Notes: generated by a model from the letters alone, not told the origin. A DNA stretch of 64,000 bases from DASRIA01 sp963768885 (GCA_963768885.1 CAVYJN010000006.1:1319029-1383028), one strand, 5' to 3'; shown: positions 29,213 to 37,971, counted from the stretch's first letter. Program-made: numbers and translations.

Positions 29213-30588
29213 GTGGCCGACACCGGGTCGTCCGCGAGGCGGATGGCGAAGCCGCGCTCCCGGTAGGCGACCGACCCGGAGGCGATCGTCATCAGGACCC
29301 GGCCCTGAAGCTCACGTCCGTCGAAGCACGAGTTGACCGAGCGGGATTCGTAGCCGGACTCCCCCACGGTCCAGCGGGCATCGAGGTCCACCATGCAGAG
29401 GTCGGCGGGCGAGTCCTTCGCGAGCGTGGGCGCGCGCAGGCCGTAGGGACCGCCCCCCGCGGTCATCCGCTCGACCAGCAGGTCGAGCGTCAGCACGCCG
29501 GGCAGCACGAGGTCGCTGTACAGGGCGGCGAAGGCGGTCTCGAGGCCGGTGACGCCCATCGGCGCCTCCTCGAACGGGGCCTCCTTCTCCTCCCTCGAAT
29601 GCGGTGCGTGGTCGGTCGCGACGCAGTCGATCACTCCCGAGCGCAGGCCCGCGATCAGCGCCTCGCGGTCGGCGGCCGCGCGCAGCGGCGGATTCATCTT
29701 GAAGCGCGAGTCGAGCGACGTGACCGCCTCGTCGGTCAGCACGAGGTGATGGGGCGTGACCTCCGCCGTGATGCGCACGCCTGCGGCACGGGCCCGCTCG
29801 ACGGCGGCGACGGACTCCGCGGCGGACACGTGCAGGACGTGGATCGCGCCGCCCTCGAAGCCCGCGATCGCGGCATCGCGCTCGATCATCGTGCTCTCCG
29901 AGATCGAGGGGATTCCCGCGAGGCCGAGCATCGTGGAGACCGCTCCCTCGTGCATCGCGCCGTTCCCGGAGAGCGACGGGTCCTCCTCGTGCAGCGCGAG
30001 CACCCCGCCGGCGAGCCGCTGGTACTGGAGCGCCTGGCGCATCCGCCGGGCGTCCGCGACCGGGTAGCCGTCGTCGCTGAATCCGGCCGCGCCCTCACGC
30101 ACAAGCTCCACCATCTCGGTCAGCTCGGTGCCGTGCAGGCCCTTGGTGATCGAAGCCAGGAAGCCGATGGGCACGATCGCCTCCTGCGCCGCACGCTCCT
30201 GAAGCGCGCGCAGCACCGGCGCCGCGTCGACGACCGGGTCGGTGTTGGGCATCGCGAGGATGCGACAGAACCCGCCCGCGGCCGCGGCTCGCGATCCCGA
30301 TTGCAGGTCCTCCTCGTCCTCGCGGCCGGGCGTGCGCAGGTGCACGTGGGGATCGACGAAGCCCGGCATCACGGTCTGACCCTCGCCGTCCACCACCTCG
30401 CATCCGCCCGGCAGCTCGAGCGCCCCCGGTGCGCCGATCTCCGCCACGACGCCGTCGCGCACGAGCAGGTCGTGATGGCCGTCGATGCCTGCCCGGGGAT
30501 CGAGCAGGCGTGCCCCGCGGATCAGCAGCGTGGCCGGGTCCGCGCGGCGCGAGGTGAGCCGCACGCGCGGGAAGCGCTGGGCGCTCAC
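29209..30588 (-). CDS. pyrC: Dihydroorotase
   Basis: Zinc amidohydrolase cyclising carbamoyl aspartate to dihydroorotate. 459 residues, slightly long because of an N-terminal extension from the GTG overlapping the pyrB stop. Motifs are MPGFVDPHVHLRTPGRE with the metal histidines, AMPNTDPV, HVSAAESV, TAEVTPHHLVLTDE, and VATDHAPHSREEK with the catalytic Asp. Class I type, as expected next to a single-domain pyrB. Confidence 0.97.
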   Translation of the reverse strand: MSAQRFPRVRLTSRRADPATLLIRGARLLDPRAGIDGHHDLLVRDGVVAEIGAPGALELPGGCEVVDGEGQTVMPGFVDPHVHLRTPGREDEEDLQSGSRAAAAGGFCRILAMPNTDPVVDAAPVLRALQERAAQEAIVPIGFLASITKGLHGTELTEMVELVREGAAGFSDDGYPVADARRMRQALQYQRLAGGVLALHEEDPSLSGNGAMHEGAVSTMLGLAGIPSISESTMIERDAAIAGFEGGAIHVLHVSAAESVAAVERARAAGVRITAEVTPHHLVLTDEAVTSLDSRFKMNPPLRAAADREALIAGLRSGVIDCVATDHAPHSREEKEAPFEEAPMGVTGLETAFAALYSDLVLPGVLTLDLLVERMTAGGGPYGLRAPTLAKDSPADLCMVDLDARWTVGESGYESRSVNSCFDGRELQGRVLMTIASGSVAYRERGFAIRLADDPVSAT

Positions 30589-31535
30589 GCCGGCTGCTCC
30601 ACCGTTGGAACGTGCGTGCCGGCCGGTGCTCCGTCGTGGCCGCCGCCCGACAGCAGCTCGTAGAGGATCGCCATCCGCACCACGAGGCCGGCGGCGACCT
30701 GGTCGACGATCAGCGCCTGCGGTGACTCGATCACCTCGGCGGACAGCTCGACGCCGCGGTTCACGGGCCCGGGATGCATCAGCAGCTGGCGCGGGTTGAG
30801 CCTGCGGCTGTCGATCTGGAAGCAGGAGATGTACTCGCGCAGCGAGGGCAGGTAGGCGTCGCCCATCCGCTCGTTCTGCATCCGCAGCGCGTACACCACG
30901 TCGGCGGTCGCGACGTCGTCGAGGTCGTATCGCACCTCGCAGCCGAGGCTCTCGACCTCGCGGGGGATCAGCGTGGGCGGCCCGCAGACCGTCACCTGCG
31001 CTCCCATGCGCGTGAAGGCGTGGATGTTGGAGCGCGCGACGCGGCTGTGCAGGACGTCGCCGACGATCCAGATCTGGGCCCCGTCGAGCGAGCCCATCCG
31101 GCGGCGCAGGGTGTAGACGTCGAGCAGCGCCTGGCTCGGGTGCTCGTGCTTGCCGTCGCCCGCGTTCACGACCGAGGCGGACGTCTGGCGCGCGACCAGG
31201 TCGGCGGCGCCGGCCCACGGCGCCCGGATCACGATCGCCGCGGGGTCGTAGGCGTTCAGGGTCGCGATCGTGTCGCGCAGGGACTCGCCCTTGTCGACGC
31301 TCGAGCCCGAGGACCTGATGCTCACGACGTCCGCGGACAGGCGCTTCGCGGCCAGCTCGAAGGAAGAGCTCGTGCGTGTGCTCGACTCGTAGAAGAGGTT
31401 CACGACGGTCCGGCCACGCAGGGTCGGGACCTTCTTGATGTCACGCTCCACAACCTCGGCGAAGCTCTCCGCGACGGTGATGACGCGCTCGATGTCCGAG
31501 CGCGAGAGGTCGGCGATCGAAAGCAGGTGCTTCAT
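30585..31535 (-). CDS. pyrB: Aspartate carbamoyltransferase catalytic subunit
   Basis: Joins carbamoyl phosphate and aspartate. 316 residues. The phosphate-binding FYESSTRTSSSFELAAKRL, the HPSQALLDVYTL motif and the C-terminal MHPGPVNRGVEL loop are complete. No pyrI regulatory subunit is present, as usual for PyrR-regulated operons. The start ATG overlaps the pyrR stop (ATGA). Confidence 0.97.
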   Translation of the reverse strand: MKHLLSIADLSRSDIERVITVAESFAEVVERDIKKVPTLRGRTVVNLFYESSTRTSSSFELAAKRLSADVVSIRSSGSSVDKGESLRDTIATLNAYDPAAIVIRAPWAGAADLVARQTSASVVNAGDGKHEHPSQALLDVYTLRRRMGSLDGAQIWIVGDVLHSRVARSNIHAFTRMGAQVTVCGPPTLIPREVESLGCEVRYDLDDVATADVVYALRMQNERMGDAYLPSLREYISCFQIDSRRLNPRQLLMHPGPVNRGVELSAEVIESPQALIVDQVAAGLVVRMAILYELLSGGGHDGAPAGTHVPTVEQPA

Positions 31536-32113
31536 TCGGCCTCCGTTGGTTGATGAGCGTTGGTCCTCTCCATCGCGCGCCCTATCTCCACCTCGTCGAC
31601 GCCGTCGCTCTCCTCGAGGCGGACGTTGACGCGCTGGTCCCGCGAGGTCGGGAGGTTCTTGCCGACGTAGTCGGGGCGGATCGGCAGCTCGCGGTGGCCG
31701 CGGTCGACGAGCACCGCCAGCCGCACGCGGTCCGGGCGCCCGTAGTCGAACAGCGAGTCGATCGCGGCGCGGACCGTGCGCCCCGTGTAGAGCACGTCGT
31801 CGACGAGCACGACGGTCGTCCCCTCGAGCGGGAAGTCCATGCGCGAGGAGTGCACGACGGGCGCGTCGCTGATCGGCCGCGACCCGACGTCGTCGCGGTA
31901 GAAGGTGATGTCGACCTCGCCCAGGGGGACCGGGATCCCGGACAGCTCCTCGATCAGGGCGCGCAGGCGATGCGCCATGAACGCGCCCCTGGTGTGGATG
32001 CCGACCAGCGCGAGGCGGCCGCCATCGGCGTTGCCTTCCACGATCTCGTGGGCGATCCGTACGAGCGCTCTGCGAAGGTCGTCCCTGTCCAGGACGATGC
32101 CCGTGTTCGTCAA
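31532..32113 (-). CDS. pyrR: PyrR pyrimidine regulator / uracil phosphoribosyltransferase
   Basis: UMP/UTP-sensing RNA-binding regulator that also has uracil phosphoribosyltransferase activity. 193 residues. The PRPP loop VVLVDDVLYTGRTVRAA and the family segments IHTRGAFMAHRL and VDITFYRDDVG are present. The start is a TTG with AGGAAGG seven bases upstream, and that site lies in the stem of a PyrR-binding hairpin in the leader. It heads the operon pyrR-pyrB-pyrC-isochorismatase-like-carA-carB-pyrK-pyrD. Confidence 0.97.
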   Translation of the reverse strand: MTNTGIVLDRDDLRRALVRIAHEIVEGNADGGRLALVGIHTRGAFMAHRLRALIEELSGIPVPLGEVDITFYRDDVGSRPISDAPVVHSSRMDFPLEGTTVVLVDDVLYTGRTVRAAIDSLFDYGRPDRVRLAVLVDRGHRELPIRPDYVGKNLPTSRDQRVNVRLEESDGVDEVEIGRAMERTNAHQPTEAE

Positions 32114-32170
32114 GCGTGATCCTTCCTGGCCTCTCGGGACCGGGTTAAAGGAACCGACGCGGCGAGTGTA
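32114..32170 (-). promoter_or_regulatory. pyr leader: candidate -10 and PyrR-binding loop masking the ribosome binding site
   Basis: On the minus strand, TACACT (32,165-32,170) is a candidate -10. The short leader then holds GGTCCCGAGAGGCC (32,128-32,141), matching the PyrR-binding consensus ARUCCNGNGAGGYU at nearly every position. The flanking TCCTT and AAGGA pair, so the hairpin includes the Shine-Dalgarno of pyrR. The leader is about 45 bases and has no terminator. This implies PyrR represses translation, as reported for mycobacterial pyr leaders, rather than attenuating transcription as in Bacillus. Confidence 0.85.
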
Positions 32171-32210
32171 CCAACGGCAAGCGACGGCGCCGGGCGCGAG
32201 CGCCGCGCGA

Positions 32211-33203
32211 CTACGGAGTTTGCGCGACCGGGCTTTCCGGCTCGGGCGCCATCCGCTGGCGGTAGTCCTTCCAGCGGATCAGCTCCGGCTCGCGGCCCGA
32301 GTCGGGGTATGGCACCTCGACCACGTCGAAGTCCCGCGGGACCACCGAGCGCTCGAACACCTCGCGCGCCTCCCGTTCGATCACCGGCGCGAAGTAGCGC
32401 GACGACAGGTGCGTGAGCGCGAGCATCGACACGCCGGCCGCGCGCGCCACCTCGGCCGCCTGGCGCGCGGTCGAATGACCGGTCTGGCGCGCGCGCTCGG
32501 CCTCGTCGTCGGCGAACGTGCTGTCGTGGACGAGCAGCCCTGCCCCCCCGGCCACGGCGATCGTCGCATCGCAAGGCTCGGTGTCGCCGGTGAACACGAG
32601 GGTGCGGCCGGGCCGCGGGTCGCCCATCACCTCGTGCGGCTCCACGCGGCGCCCGCCGCCCTCGACCGCCTCGCCGCGCTGCAGGAGCCCGAAGGCCGGG
32701 CCCTCCGGCACGCCGAGCTCCCGGGCCCGGTCGAGATCGAAACGCCCGGGCCGCGCGTCCTCGAAGAACCCGTACCCGAGGGCCTCCAGGCGGTGCACGG
32801 CGCCGTAGGCGCCCACCCTGAACCCGTCGAACGTCACGGCCTCGCTCGGCTCGAGCTCGCGCAGGCGCACCTCGTATGAGAGCTTCCCGTAGACGCGCCG
32901 CAGATCGGACATCAGGCTGTGGAGCCCCCGCGGGCCGTAGACGGTGAGCGGCAGGTCGCGGCCGCGCAGGGCGAAGGTCTTCAGCATCCCCGGCAGGCCG
33001 AGGAAGTGATCGGCGTGGTAATGGGTCAGGAAGACGTGCTCGATGTCGGGGAGGCCGACGCTGCGCAGCAGCTGGCGCTGGGTCCCCTCCCCGCAGTCGA
33101 TCAGGATGCGCTCGCCGCCGCGCCGCACGAACACGCTCGTGGGCGCACGCTGGACGGTCGGCATCGAGCCGGCGGTCCCGACGAAGAGGACGGACAGGTC
33201 CAT
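32211..33203 (-). CDS. rnz: Ribonuclease Z (tRNase Z)
   Basis: Zinc endonuclease removing the 3' trailer of tRNA precursors. 330 residues. The metallo-beta-lactamase signature LTHYHADHFLGLPGML, the upstream LIDCGEGTQRQL, the VFTGDTEPCDAT metal aspartate region and LTHLSSRY are all present. The ATG MDLSVLFVGTAGSMPT is the family N-terminus. A GC-only hairpin with no T-run lies between its stop and the pyr promoter. Confidence 0.96.
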   Translation of the reverse strand: MDLSVLFVGTAGSMPTVQRAPTSVFVRRGGERILIDCGEGTQRQLLRSVGLPDIEHVFLTHYHADHFLGLPGMLKTFALRGRDLPLTVYGPRGLHSLMSDLRRVYGKLSYEVRLRELEPSEAVTFDGFRVGAYGAVHRLEALGYGFFEDARPGRFDLDRARELGVPEGPAFGLLQRGEAVEGGGRRVEPHEVMGDPRPGRTLVFTGDTEPCDATIAVAGGAGLLVHDSTFADDEAERARQTGHSTARQAAEVARAAGVSMLALTHLSSRYFAPVIEREAREVFERSVVPRDFDVVEVPYPDSGREPELIRWKDYRQRMAPEPESPVAQTP

Positions 33204-33248
33204 GCGCCTATCTTCGCGGACACGGCCGCGCGATAATCCCGCGCGTCG

Positions 33249-33656
33249 ATGGACGCCGGGGCCGAAAGCGAGAACGTGCGCATCGTCCGGCGCCTTTACG
33301 AGGCCTGGAACGCGAAGGACGTCGACACCGCGCTCAGCTTCCTGGACCCGGCGGTGGAATGGGTCAACCCCGACTACGCCGTCGAGCCGGGCACCCGCCG
33401 CGGCCACGAGGGCTTCGTGACCGTGCTGCGCAACCTCGACTCGTCATTCGACTCGTACGGCCACGTGCTGGGCGAGGTCGTCGAGCTCGGCGACCGCCTG
33501 CTCTGGCACACGGTCTTCCACGCCCGAGGCCGCGACAGCGGCATCGAGATCGACATCCCCGAACAGCACCTGTGGACGCTGCGGGAGGGCAAGATCGTCG
33601 AGCTGCGCTGGTTCCACGACGTGGCCGAGGCCGAGGAGGCCGCCGCCTCCGGATGA
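33249..33656 (+). CDS. SnoaL-like / NTF2-fold protein
   Basis: 135 residues of the SnoaL-like polyketide-cyclase/NTF2 superfamily. The N-terminal helix ENVRIVRRLYEAWNAKDVDTALSFLDP and the LWHTVFHARGRDSGIEIDI strand pair are typical of the large thermoleophilian family. Functions are mostly unknown and no catalytic Asp/His set can be assigned with confidence. It lies just upstream of tRNA-Arg and opens a local array of three full or broken relatives. Confidence 0.85.
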   Translation: MDAGAESENVRIVRRLYEAWNAKDVDTALSFLDPAVEWVNPDYAVEPGTRRGHEGFVTVLRNLDSSFDSYGHVLGEVVELGDRLLWHTVFHARGRDSGIEIDIPEQHLWTLREGKIVELRWFHDVAEAEEAAASG

Positions 33657-33700
33657 CCCGCACGGTGACCGCGCGGCCCGGCATCTAGAATCGCGGTCGA

Positions 33701-33773
33701 GCGCGCATAGCTCAGTGGATAGAGCGCTGGCCTCCGGAGCCAGAGGTCGCAGGTTCGAATCCTGCTGCGCGCG
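33701..33773 (+). tRNA. tRNA-Arg (anticodon CCG)
   Basis: 73-base cloverleaf. The acceptor stem pairs GCGCGCA with TGCGCGC, the D arm starts GCTCAGT, the anticodon stem CTGGC/GCCAG encloses CTCCGGA with anticodon CCG (reads CGG), and the T arm is GCAGG-TTCGAAT-CCTGC. The discriminator base is G and no CCA is encoded, consistent with a need for CCA addition. A TAGAAT hexamer at 33,686-33,691 is a likely -10. Confidence 0.97.
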
Positions 33774-33817
33774 TGGCCTGCCGGGCGATTTGCGCGTCGT
33801 CCCTAGCCCCGTCGAAG

Positions 33818-33844
33818 CTCCTGGGCCTGCGCGATACTGCGCGG
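33818..33844 (+). repeat. 27-base direct repeat before tandem SnoaL-like genes
   Basis: This segment and 34,262-34,288 differ at only two of 27 positions, and each lies immediately upstream of a SnoaL-like gene. Both contain GATACT, a possible -10, placed six to nine bases before the start codon. The repeat is part of the duplicated unit that made the array, since the first codons of the genes are also nearly identical. Confidence 0.75.
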
Positions 33845-34268
33845 ATGACGTCGCAGCAGAACGTGGAGATCGTGCAACGCATCTTCGAGGGGTGGGCGAC
33901 CGGGGACCTTTCCGCAGGCGCGGAGCACTTCGACCGGCACGTCGCGTTCGTCGTCAGCCGTGACTTCCCGGCGTGGGGCGCCAAGTTCGGCCGTGACGGC
34001 GTGGAGCATTACATGCGCGACTTCCTTGCTCAGTGGGAGCACGCCACGTTCACGGCGACACGCCTCCGAACCGCCGGAGACACCGTGCTGGCCGATGTCG
34101 TGCAGCACGCGAAGAGGGAGAGCCAGCGGGATCGAGGGCGAGCTCTCGTTCTTCATGCTCTTCACGTTCCGTGGACAACGGATCGTGCGGTTCGAGTGCG
34201 TCATGGAGGAGACAGAGGCCCTCGAAGCCGTGGGCCTGTCGGAGCAAGGCGCTCACGCCGGCTCCTGA
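33845..34268 (+). CDS. SnoaL-like protein, array member 2 (frame broken)
   Basis: Begins MTSQQNVEIVQRIFEGWATGD and continues in frame to about residue 92. The C-terminal part (SGIEGELSFFMLFTFRGQR, then IVRFECVMEETEALEAVGLSE) is in another frame. The break lies at about 34,115-34,130 and one base restores it. It may be a sequence error, but in a tandem array with a nearby truncated copy, real decay is also possible. Confidence 0.7.
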
Positions 34269-34291
34269 GCCTGCGGGATACTGCGCGGGCG

Positions 34292-34711
34292 ATGTCGCAG
34301 GAGAACGTGGAGATCGTGCGGAGGATGTTCGAGTTAGGCCGAGCTCGGCCCTTGAGCGGCAGGGACTGGGAAAGGATGTCGGAGCTGGTCGATCCGGATG
34401 TCGAGCTGCGCGGAACCGTGGGCGGTCTGGAAGACGGCTACGTCAGCCGAGGCATGGACCCGATCAGGCAGCGCTTCGAGGCTGAGGACAACGAGGTCTG
34501 GGACGAGCACCGCATCGAGCCGGTGAGGTTCATCGACGCCGGCGAGCGGGTGGTCGTGATTCAGCGTGAATACCAGCGCGGCAAGGGCAGCGGTGTGGAG
34601 CTCGAGATCGACACGGCCACCGTCTTCGACATTCGTGGTGGCCGCATCGTTCGCATCCAGCCGTACATGGACCCAGCGGCAGCTCTCGAAGCCGTGGGGG
34701 TGTCGGAGTAG
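34292..34711 (+). CDS. SnoaL-like protein, array member 3
   Basis: 139 residues, intact, starting MSQENVEIVRRMFELG, a hallmark N-terminus of the thermoleophilian SnoaL-like family. Conserved later segments are DPDVELRGTVGGLEDGY, RVVVIQREYQRGKGSG and GRIVRIQPYMDPAAALEAVG. It has the NTF2 fold with a hydrophobic pocket; the ligand is unknown. It is the only complete copy downstream of the tRNA. Confidence 0.85.
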   Translation: MSQENVEIVRRMFELGRARPLSGRDWERMSELVDPDVELRGTVGGLEDGYVSRGMDPIRQRFEAEDNEVWDEHRIEPVRFIDAGERVVVIQREYQRGKGSGVELEIDTATVFDIRGGRIVRIQPYMDPAAALEAVGVSE

Positions 34712-34714
34712 GCG

Positions 34715-34807
34715 ATGTCGCAGGAGAACGTGGAGATCGTCCGTCGCTTGTTTCAGGCGTTCGACGACCGCGATCTCGAGAACCTGTTGCCGACCTTCAC
34801 CGACGAG
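34715..34807 (+). pseudogene. Truncated SnoaL-like gene fragment, array member 4
   Basis: Starts three bases after member 3 and encodes the same MSQENVEIVRR opening for about 31 residues (to TFTDE). The homology then stops and runs into the start of the lipoprotein gene. The rest of the SnoaL domain is missing, so this is a truncated duplicate rather than a frameshift. Confidence 0.65.
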
Positions 34808-34820
34808 CGACCATGTGTCC

Positions 34821-35453
34821 ATGAGATGCGCCCGCGCAGCGATCGTCGTCCTGGTGCTCGCTCTCCTGACCGGGTGCGGCGGGGACGGCGAGGGCGATTC
34901 GAAGCAGCCCGTGCTCCTCGACGTCACCGCGCCGCGTGACGGCGCGGCGGTCCCGAGATCGGCCGTGCGCGTGCGCGGCCGCGTCACCCCCCAGGCCCAC
35001 GTGACCGTCAACGGGAGGCCGGCGGCCGAGCGGGCGGGCGAGTTCCGGCTGACGATCGACGCCACGCCGGGTCTCAACACGCTCATGGTGGTCGCCTCGA
35101 AGGAGGGTTACACCCCCGCCTCGAAGCGGATCTCGTTCCGGGCCCCCGAGCGACGCGCCCCGTCGCGAGCCGATCGGAGGGCGGAGGGCCTTCGCTTCTT
35201 CCTCGAGCAGAGCTTCGGCGGGGCGCTCGAGACAGGCGTCCCGGCGTCCTGGTTCCGCTACGTCGTCCTCGACAAGACCCTGGTCGGACGCGACGGGTCC
35301 GTGACGGTCGCAACTTCGCTCCCGCCCGGCGCCCGTCGATCGCGCAGGCAGGCCAGGATGATCTGCCGCGCAGCGCTCAGCTTCGACGCCAGCAAGTACG
35401 CCGGCAAGGTCGAGGTCGAGGCGCGCGATCGCTCGAAGCTCGCCGGGTGCTGA
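34821..35453 (+). CDS. Putative lipoprotein with an Ig-like/carboxypeptidase-regulatory-like domain
   Basis: 210 residues. The N-terminus has a short basic start, a hydrophobic AAIVVLVLALLTGC segment and a lipobox with the lipidated Cys near residue 19. A low-complexity Gly/Asp/Ser linker follows, then a beta-sandwich-like domain (DVTAPRDGAAVPRSAVRVRG, VTVNGRPAAE) of the kind found in bacterial surface proteins. The C-terminus has two Cys. The start may be the GTG two codons upstream. It overlaps no other gene but abuts the SnoaL fragment. Confidence 0.75.
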   Translation: MRCARAAIVVLVLALLTGCGGDGEGDSKQPVLLDVTAPRDGAAVPRSAVRVRGRVTPQAHVTVNGRPAAERAGEFRLTIDATPGLNTLMVVASKEGYTPASKRISFRAPERRAPSRADRRAEGLRFFLEQSFGGALETGVPASWFRYVVLDKTLVGRDGSVTVATSLPPGARRSRRQARMICRAALSFDASKYAGKVEVEARDRSKLAGC

Positions 35454-35469
35454 GCGCACCCGGCCGGCG

Positions 35470-37734
35470 CTAGGCGACGGCGGGCTCGGCCGCGCGAACG
35501 GGGGCGACCTCGACCGGAATGCCGTTCAGGACGGCGTTGCCGGAGGGCACGTCGACCGCCATCTCGTCGGCGAGAAGATTGCTGTTGGTCCCCGGATGCG
35601 CCGCGGCGACGTCGAGGCGCGCCTCGGGATCGTCGTGCCCCCACCCGTGCGGGATGCTCACGACGCCCGGCATGATCGCGTCCGTGACCTCGACCGCGAC
35701 CTCGATCTCTCCGCGCCCGGAGGTCACGGCTGCACGGTTGCCGTCCTCGAGCCCCAGCCGCGCGGCGTCGTCGGGATGTACGTGCATCGTGCAGCGCTCC
35801 TTGCCCCGAACGAGGTTGGGGACGTTGTGCATCCAGGAGTTGTTGGAGCGCAGCTGGCGCCGCCCGATCAGGACGATGTCGCCGTTGCGCCCGCGCGTCA
35901 TCGAGGCCCGCAGCCGGGCCAGGTCGGAGACGATCGGCTCGGGCGCCAGCTCGATCTTCCCACTGGGAGTTCGCAGCACCTCGGGGATCCGCGGCTCCAG
36001 CGGGCCGAGGTCGACGCCGTGCGGCGCCGCCTCGAGGCGCGCGAGCGTGAGGCCGTCGGCGTCGGACCCGAAGCGATCGCCGTACGGACCTGAGCGCAGC
36101 ATCCAGTCGAGCACGCGCTCCGGGCCGCGCCGCGGCTCGAGCGCGGCCATCAGCTCCCCCGCGTCCCGACCGGCGAGCGCCGAGTGCGGGTCCTGCAGCT
36201 CCCGGCCCACGAGGCTGCCGACCACCATGTCGTCGAAGGCGTCGACATCGACGTCGGGGCCCTGGCCGGAGACGATGCCGGCGAGCCGGAGGATGGTGCG
36301 CCACTCGGCCATCTGCGAATCCGCGAGGTCCAGGACGGCGGGCGAGTAGTTCGCGACGTTCCGCGCGGCCAGCTGGTAGAGGGCGAGGTCGTAGTGCGAG
36401 CGATAGAGCGGCGACGGGGCCGGCAGGATCACGTCCGCGTGGCGGGTGGTCTCGTTGACGTAGATGTCGACGCTCACCATCAGGTCGAGCCCTTCGACCG
36501 CCCGGCGCAGCCGGCCCGCGTTCGGGGTGCTCACGACCGGGTTCCCCGCGAAGGTGAACAGGACCCGCACCTGGCCGTCGCCCGGCGTGTCGATCTCCTC
36601 GGCCATGCCGGCGACGGGCAGCTCGCCGAGCGCCTCGGGCAGGCCGCGGACGCGGCTGCTCCACCGTCCGACCTGCATGCCCTTGCCCTGCCCCGGCGCG
36701 CCGCGCGTGTTCGAGGCGCCGGCCGCCGCCTTGGTGAACATCGCCCCGCCCGGGCGGTCGAGATTTCCGGTGACGACGTTCAGCACGTCCACCAGCCAGC
36801 TGGCGAGCGTGCCGAACTCCTGCGTGCAGGTGCCGATCCGGCCGTAGACGGCAGCGCGTTCGGCGCCCGCCAGCTCGCGCGCCATGCGCCGGATCTCGCC
36901 CGCGCCGATGCCGCAGGCCTGCGAGGCCGACTCGGGCGGGAACTCCCGGGCGAGCTGCTCCACCTGCTCGAGCCCGTGCACGTGAGCGGCCACGTCGCCG
37001 AGGTCGATCAGCCCTTCCTCGACGATCACGCTCAACATGCCGAGCAGCAGGTGGGCATCCGTCCCGGGCCTGATGAAGTGGTGCTCGTCGGCGACCTCGG
37101 CCGTGCGGCTGCGCCGGGGGTCGATCACCACGACCTTCCCGCCGCGCTCGCGGATCGCCCGCAGGCGTCCGCGCATGTCGGGCGCCGTCAGGAGGCTCCC
37201 GTTGGACGCGAGCGGGTTCGCCCCGAGCAGCAGCAGGTGGTCGGTACGGTCCACGTCGGGGATCGGGATCGAGAGCGCACCGCCGAACATGAGCCCGGCC
37301 GAGACGTGCTTGGGCATCTGGTCGACCGTCGTCGCCGAGAAGACGTTGCGGGTGCCGAGCGCCTTCGTGAAGACGCGGCCGTAGATCAGCGAGTCCAGGT
37401 TGTGCGCATTCGGGTTGCCGAGGTAGATCCCGACGGCATCGCGGCCGTGCTCTTCGAGCAGAGGGCGCAGGCGGCGATCGATCTCCGCGAACGCGTCGTC
37501 CCACGAGACCTCCTCGAACCCGGCGGCGGTCCGGATCAGCGGCGTGCGGACCCGGTTCGGGTCCTCGTGCAGCGCTTTCAGGGCGACGCCCTTGGGGCAG
37601 ATGAACCCGCGGCTGAACACGTCGTCCACGTCACCGCGGATCGCCGTGACGTTCCCGTCTTCGAGCGTCAGCTCGAGTCCGCAGGTGGCCTCGCACAACG
37701 GGCAGGTGCGGTAGGCGGTGACGGTCTCGGTCAA
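35470..37734 (-). CDS. Molybdopterin oxidoreductase (DMSO reductase family)
   Basis: 754 residues. The N-terminal [4Fe-4S] motif is CPLCEATCGLEL with the fourth Cys in GFICPKG. The molybdopterin-guanine-dinucleotide domains include LLLGANPLASNGS, VVVIDPRRSRTAEVADEH, YGRIGTCTQEFGTLASW and the C-terminal RSNNSWMHNVPNL and PHGWGHDDP. No Cys or Sec is seen at the position expected for a formate dehydrogenase molybdenum ligand, and no electron-transfer subunit is adjacent, so the substrate is unknown. The start is a TTG. No Tat signal is visible, so it is cytoplasmic. Confidence 0.9.
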   Translation of the reverse strand: MTETVTAYRTCPLCEATCGLELTLEDGNVTAIRGDVDDVFSRGFICPKGVALKALHEDPNRVRTPLIRTAAGFEEVSWDDAFAEIDRRLRPLLEEHGRDAVGIYLGNPNAHNLDSLIYGRVFTKALGTRNVFSATTVDQMPKHVSAGLMFGGALSIPIPDVDRTDHLLLLGANPLASNGSLLTAPDMRGRLRAIRERGGKVVVIDPRRSRTAEVADEHHFIRPGTDAHLLLGMLSVIVEEGLIDLGDVAAHVHGLEQVEQLAREFPPESASQACGIGAGEIRRMARELAGAERAAVYGRIGTCTQEFGTLASWLVDVLNVVTGNLDRPGGAMFTKAAAGASNTRGAPGQGKGMQVGRWSSRVRGLPEALGELPVAGMAEEIDTPGDGQVRVLFTFAGNPVVSTPNAGRLRRAVEGLDLMVSVDIYVNETTRHADVILPAPSPLYRSHYDLALYQLAARNVANYSPAVLDLADSQMAEWRTILRLAGIVSGQGPDVDVDAFDDMVVGSLVGRELQDPHSALAGRDAGELMAALEPRRGPERVLDWMLRSGPYGDRFGSDADGLTLARLEAAPHGVDLGPLEPRIPEVLRTPSGKIELAPEPIVSDLARLRASMTRGRNGDIVLIGRRQLRSNNSWMHNVPNLVRGKERCTMHVHPDDAARLGLEDGNRAAVTSGRGEIEVAVEVTDAIMPGVVSIPHGWGHDDPEARLDVAAAHPGTNSNLLADEMAVDVPSGNAVLNGIPVEVAPVRAAEPAVA

Positions 37735-37818
37735 GGCAGGCTCTGCGCCGGATCCTAGTCGAGCGACGGGCTGACAGGAAGGCTTGCCGCTTGTGCGGAT
37801 CGACGTTAGTGTGAGGCC

Positions 37819-37971
37819 ATGTCGATCGGCTCGATCCTGGAGGTGCTGCTACTCGTCGCCTGGTTCGCCGTATCGGCGGCCTTCACCGCATGGGTCGTGA
37901 CCGAGTGGCGTCACTCCCGCCGGCCGGAGCGCGCATCCGGGCGCTCCCCCGGAAGCGACCGCGCGATCTAG
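37819..37971 (+). CDS. Small single-span membrane protein
   Basis: 50 residues: MSIGSILEVL, a hydrophobic LLLVAWFAVSAAFTAWVV span, then a basic Arg/Ser-rich tail. The codon pattern is coding-like. It overlaps the stop of the convergent small gene by four bases. No homologue is recognised. The call rests only on the membrane pattern and its place in an otherwise empty gap. Confidence 0.5.
   Translation: MSIGSILEVLLLVAWFAVSAAFTAWVVTEWRHSRRPERASGRSPGSDRAI

Noticed and set aside
35470..37734. Naming the molybdopterin enzyme as formate dehydrogenase or nitrate reductase
   Set aside because: No diagnostic molybdenum-ligand Cys/Sec or partner subunit is visible, so only the family is given.
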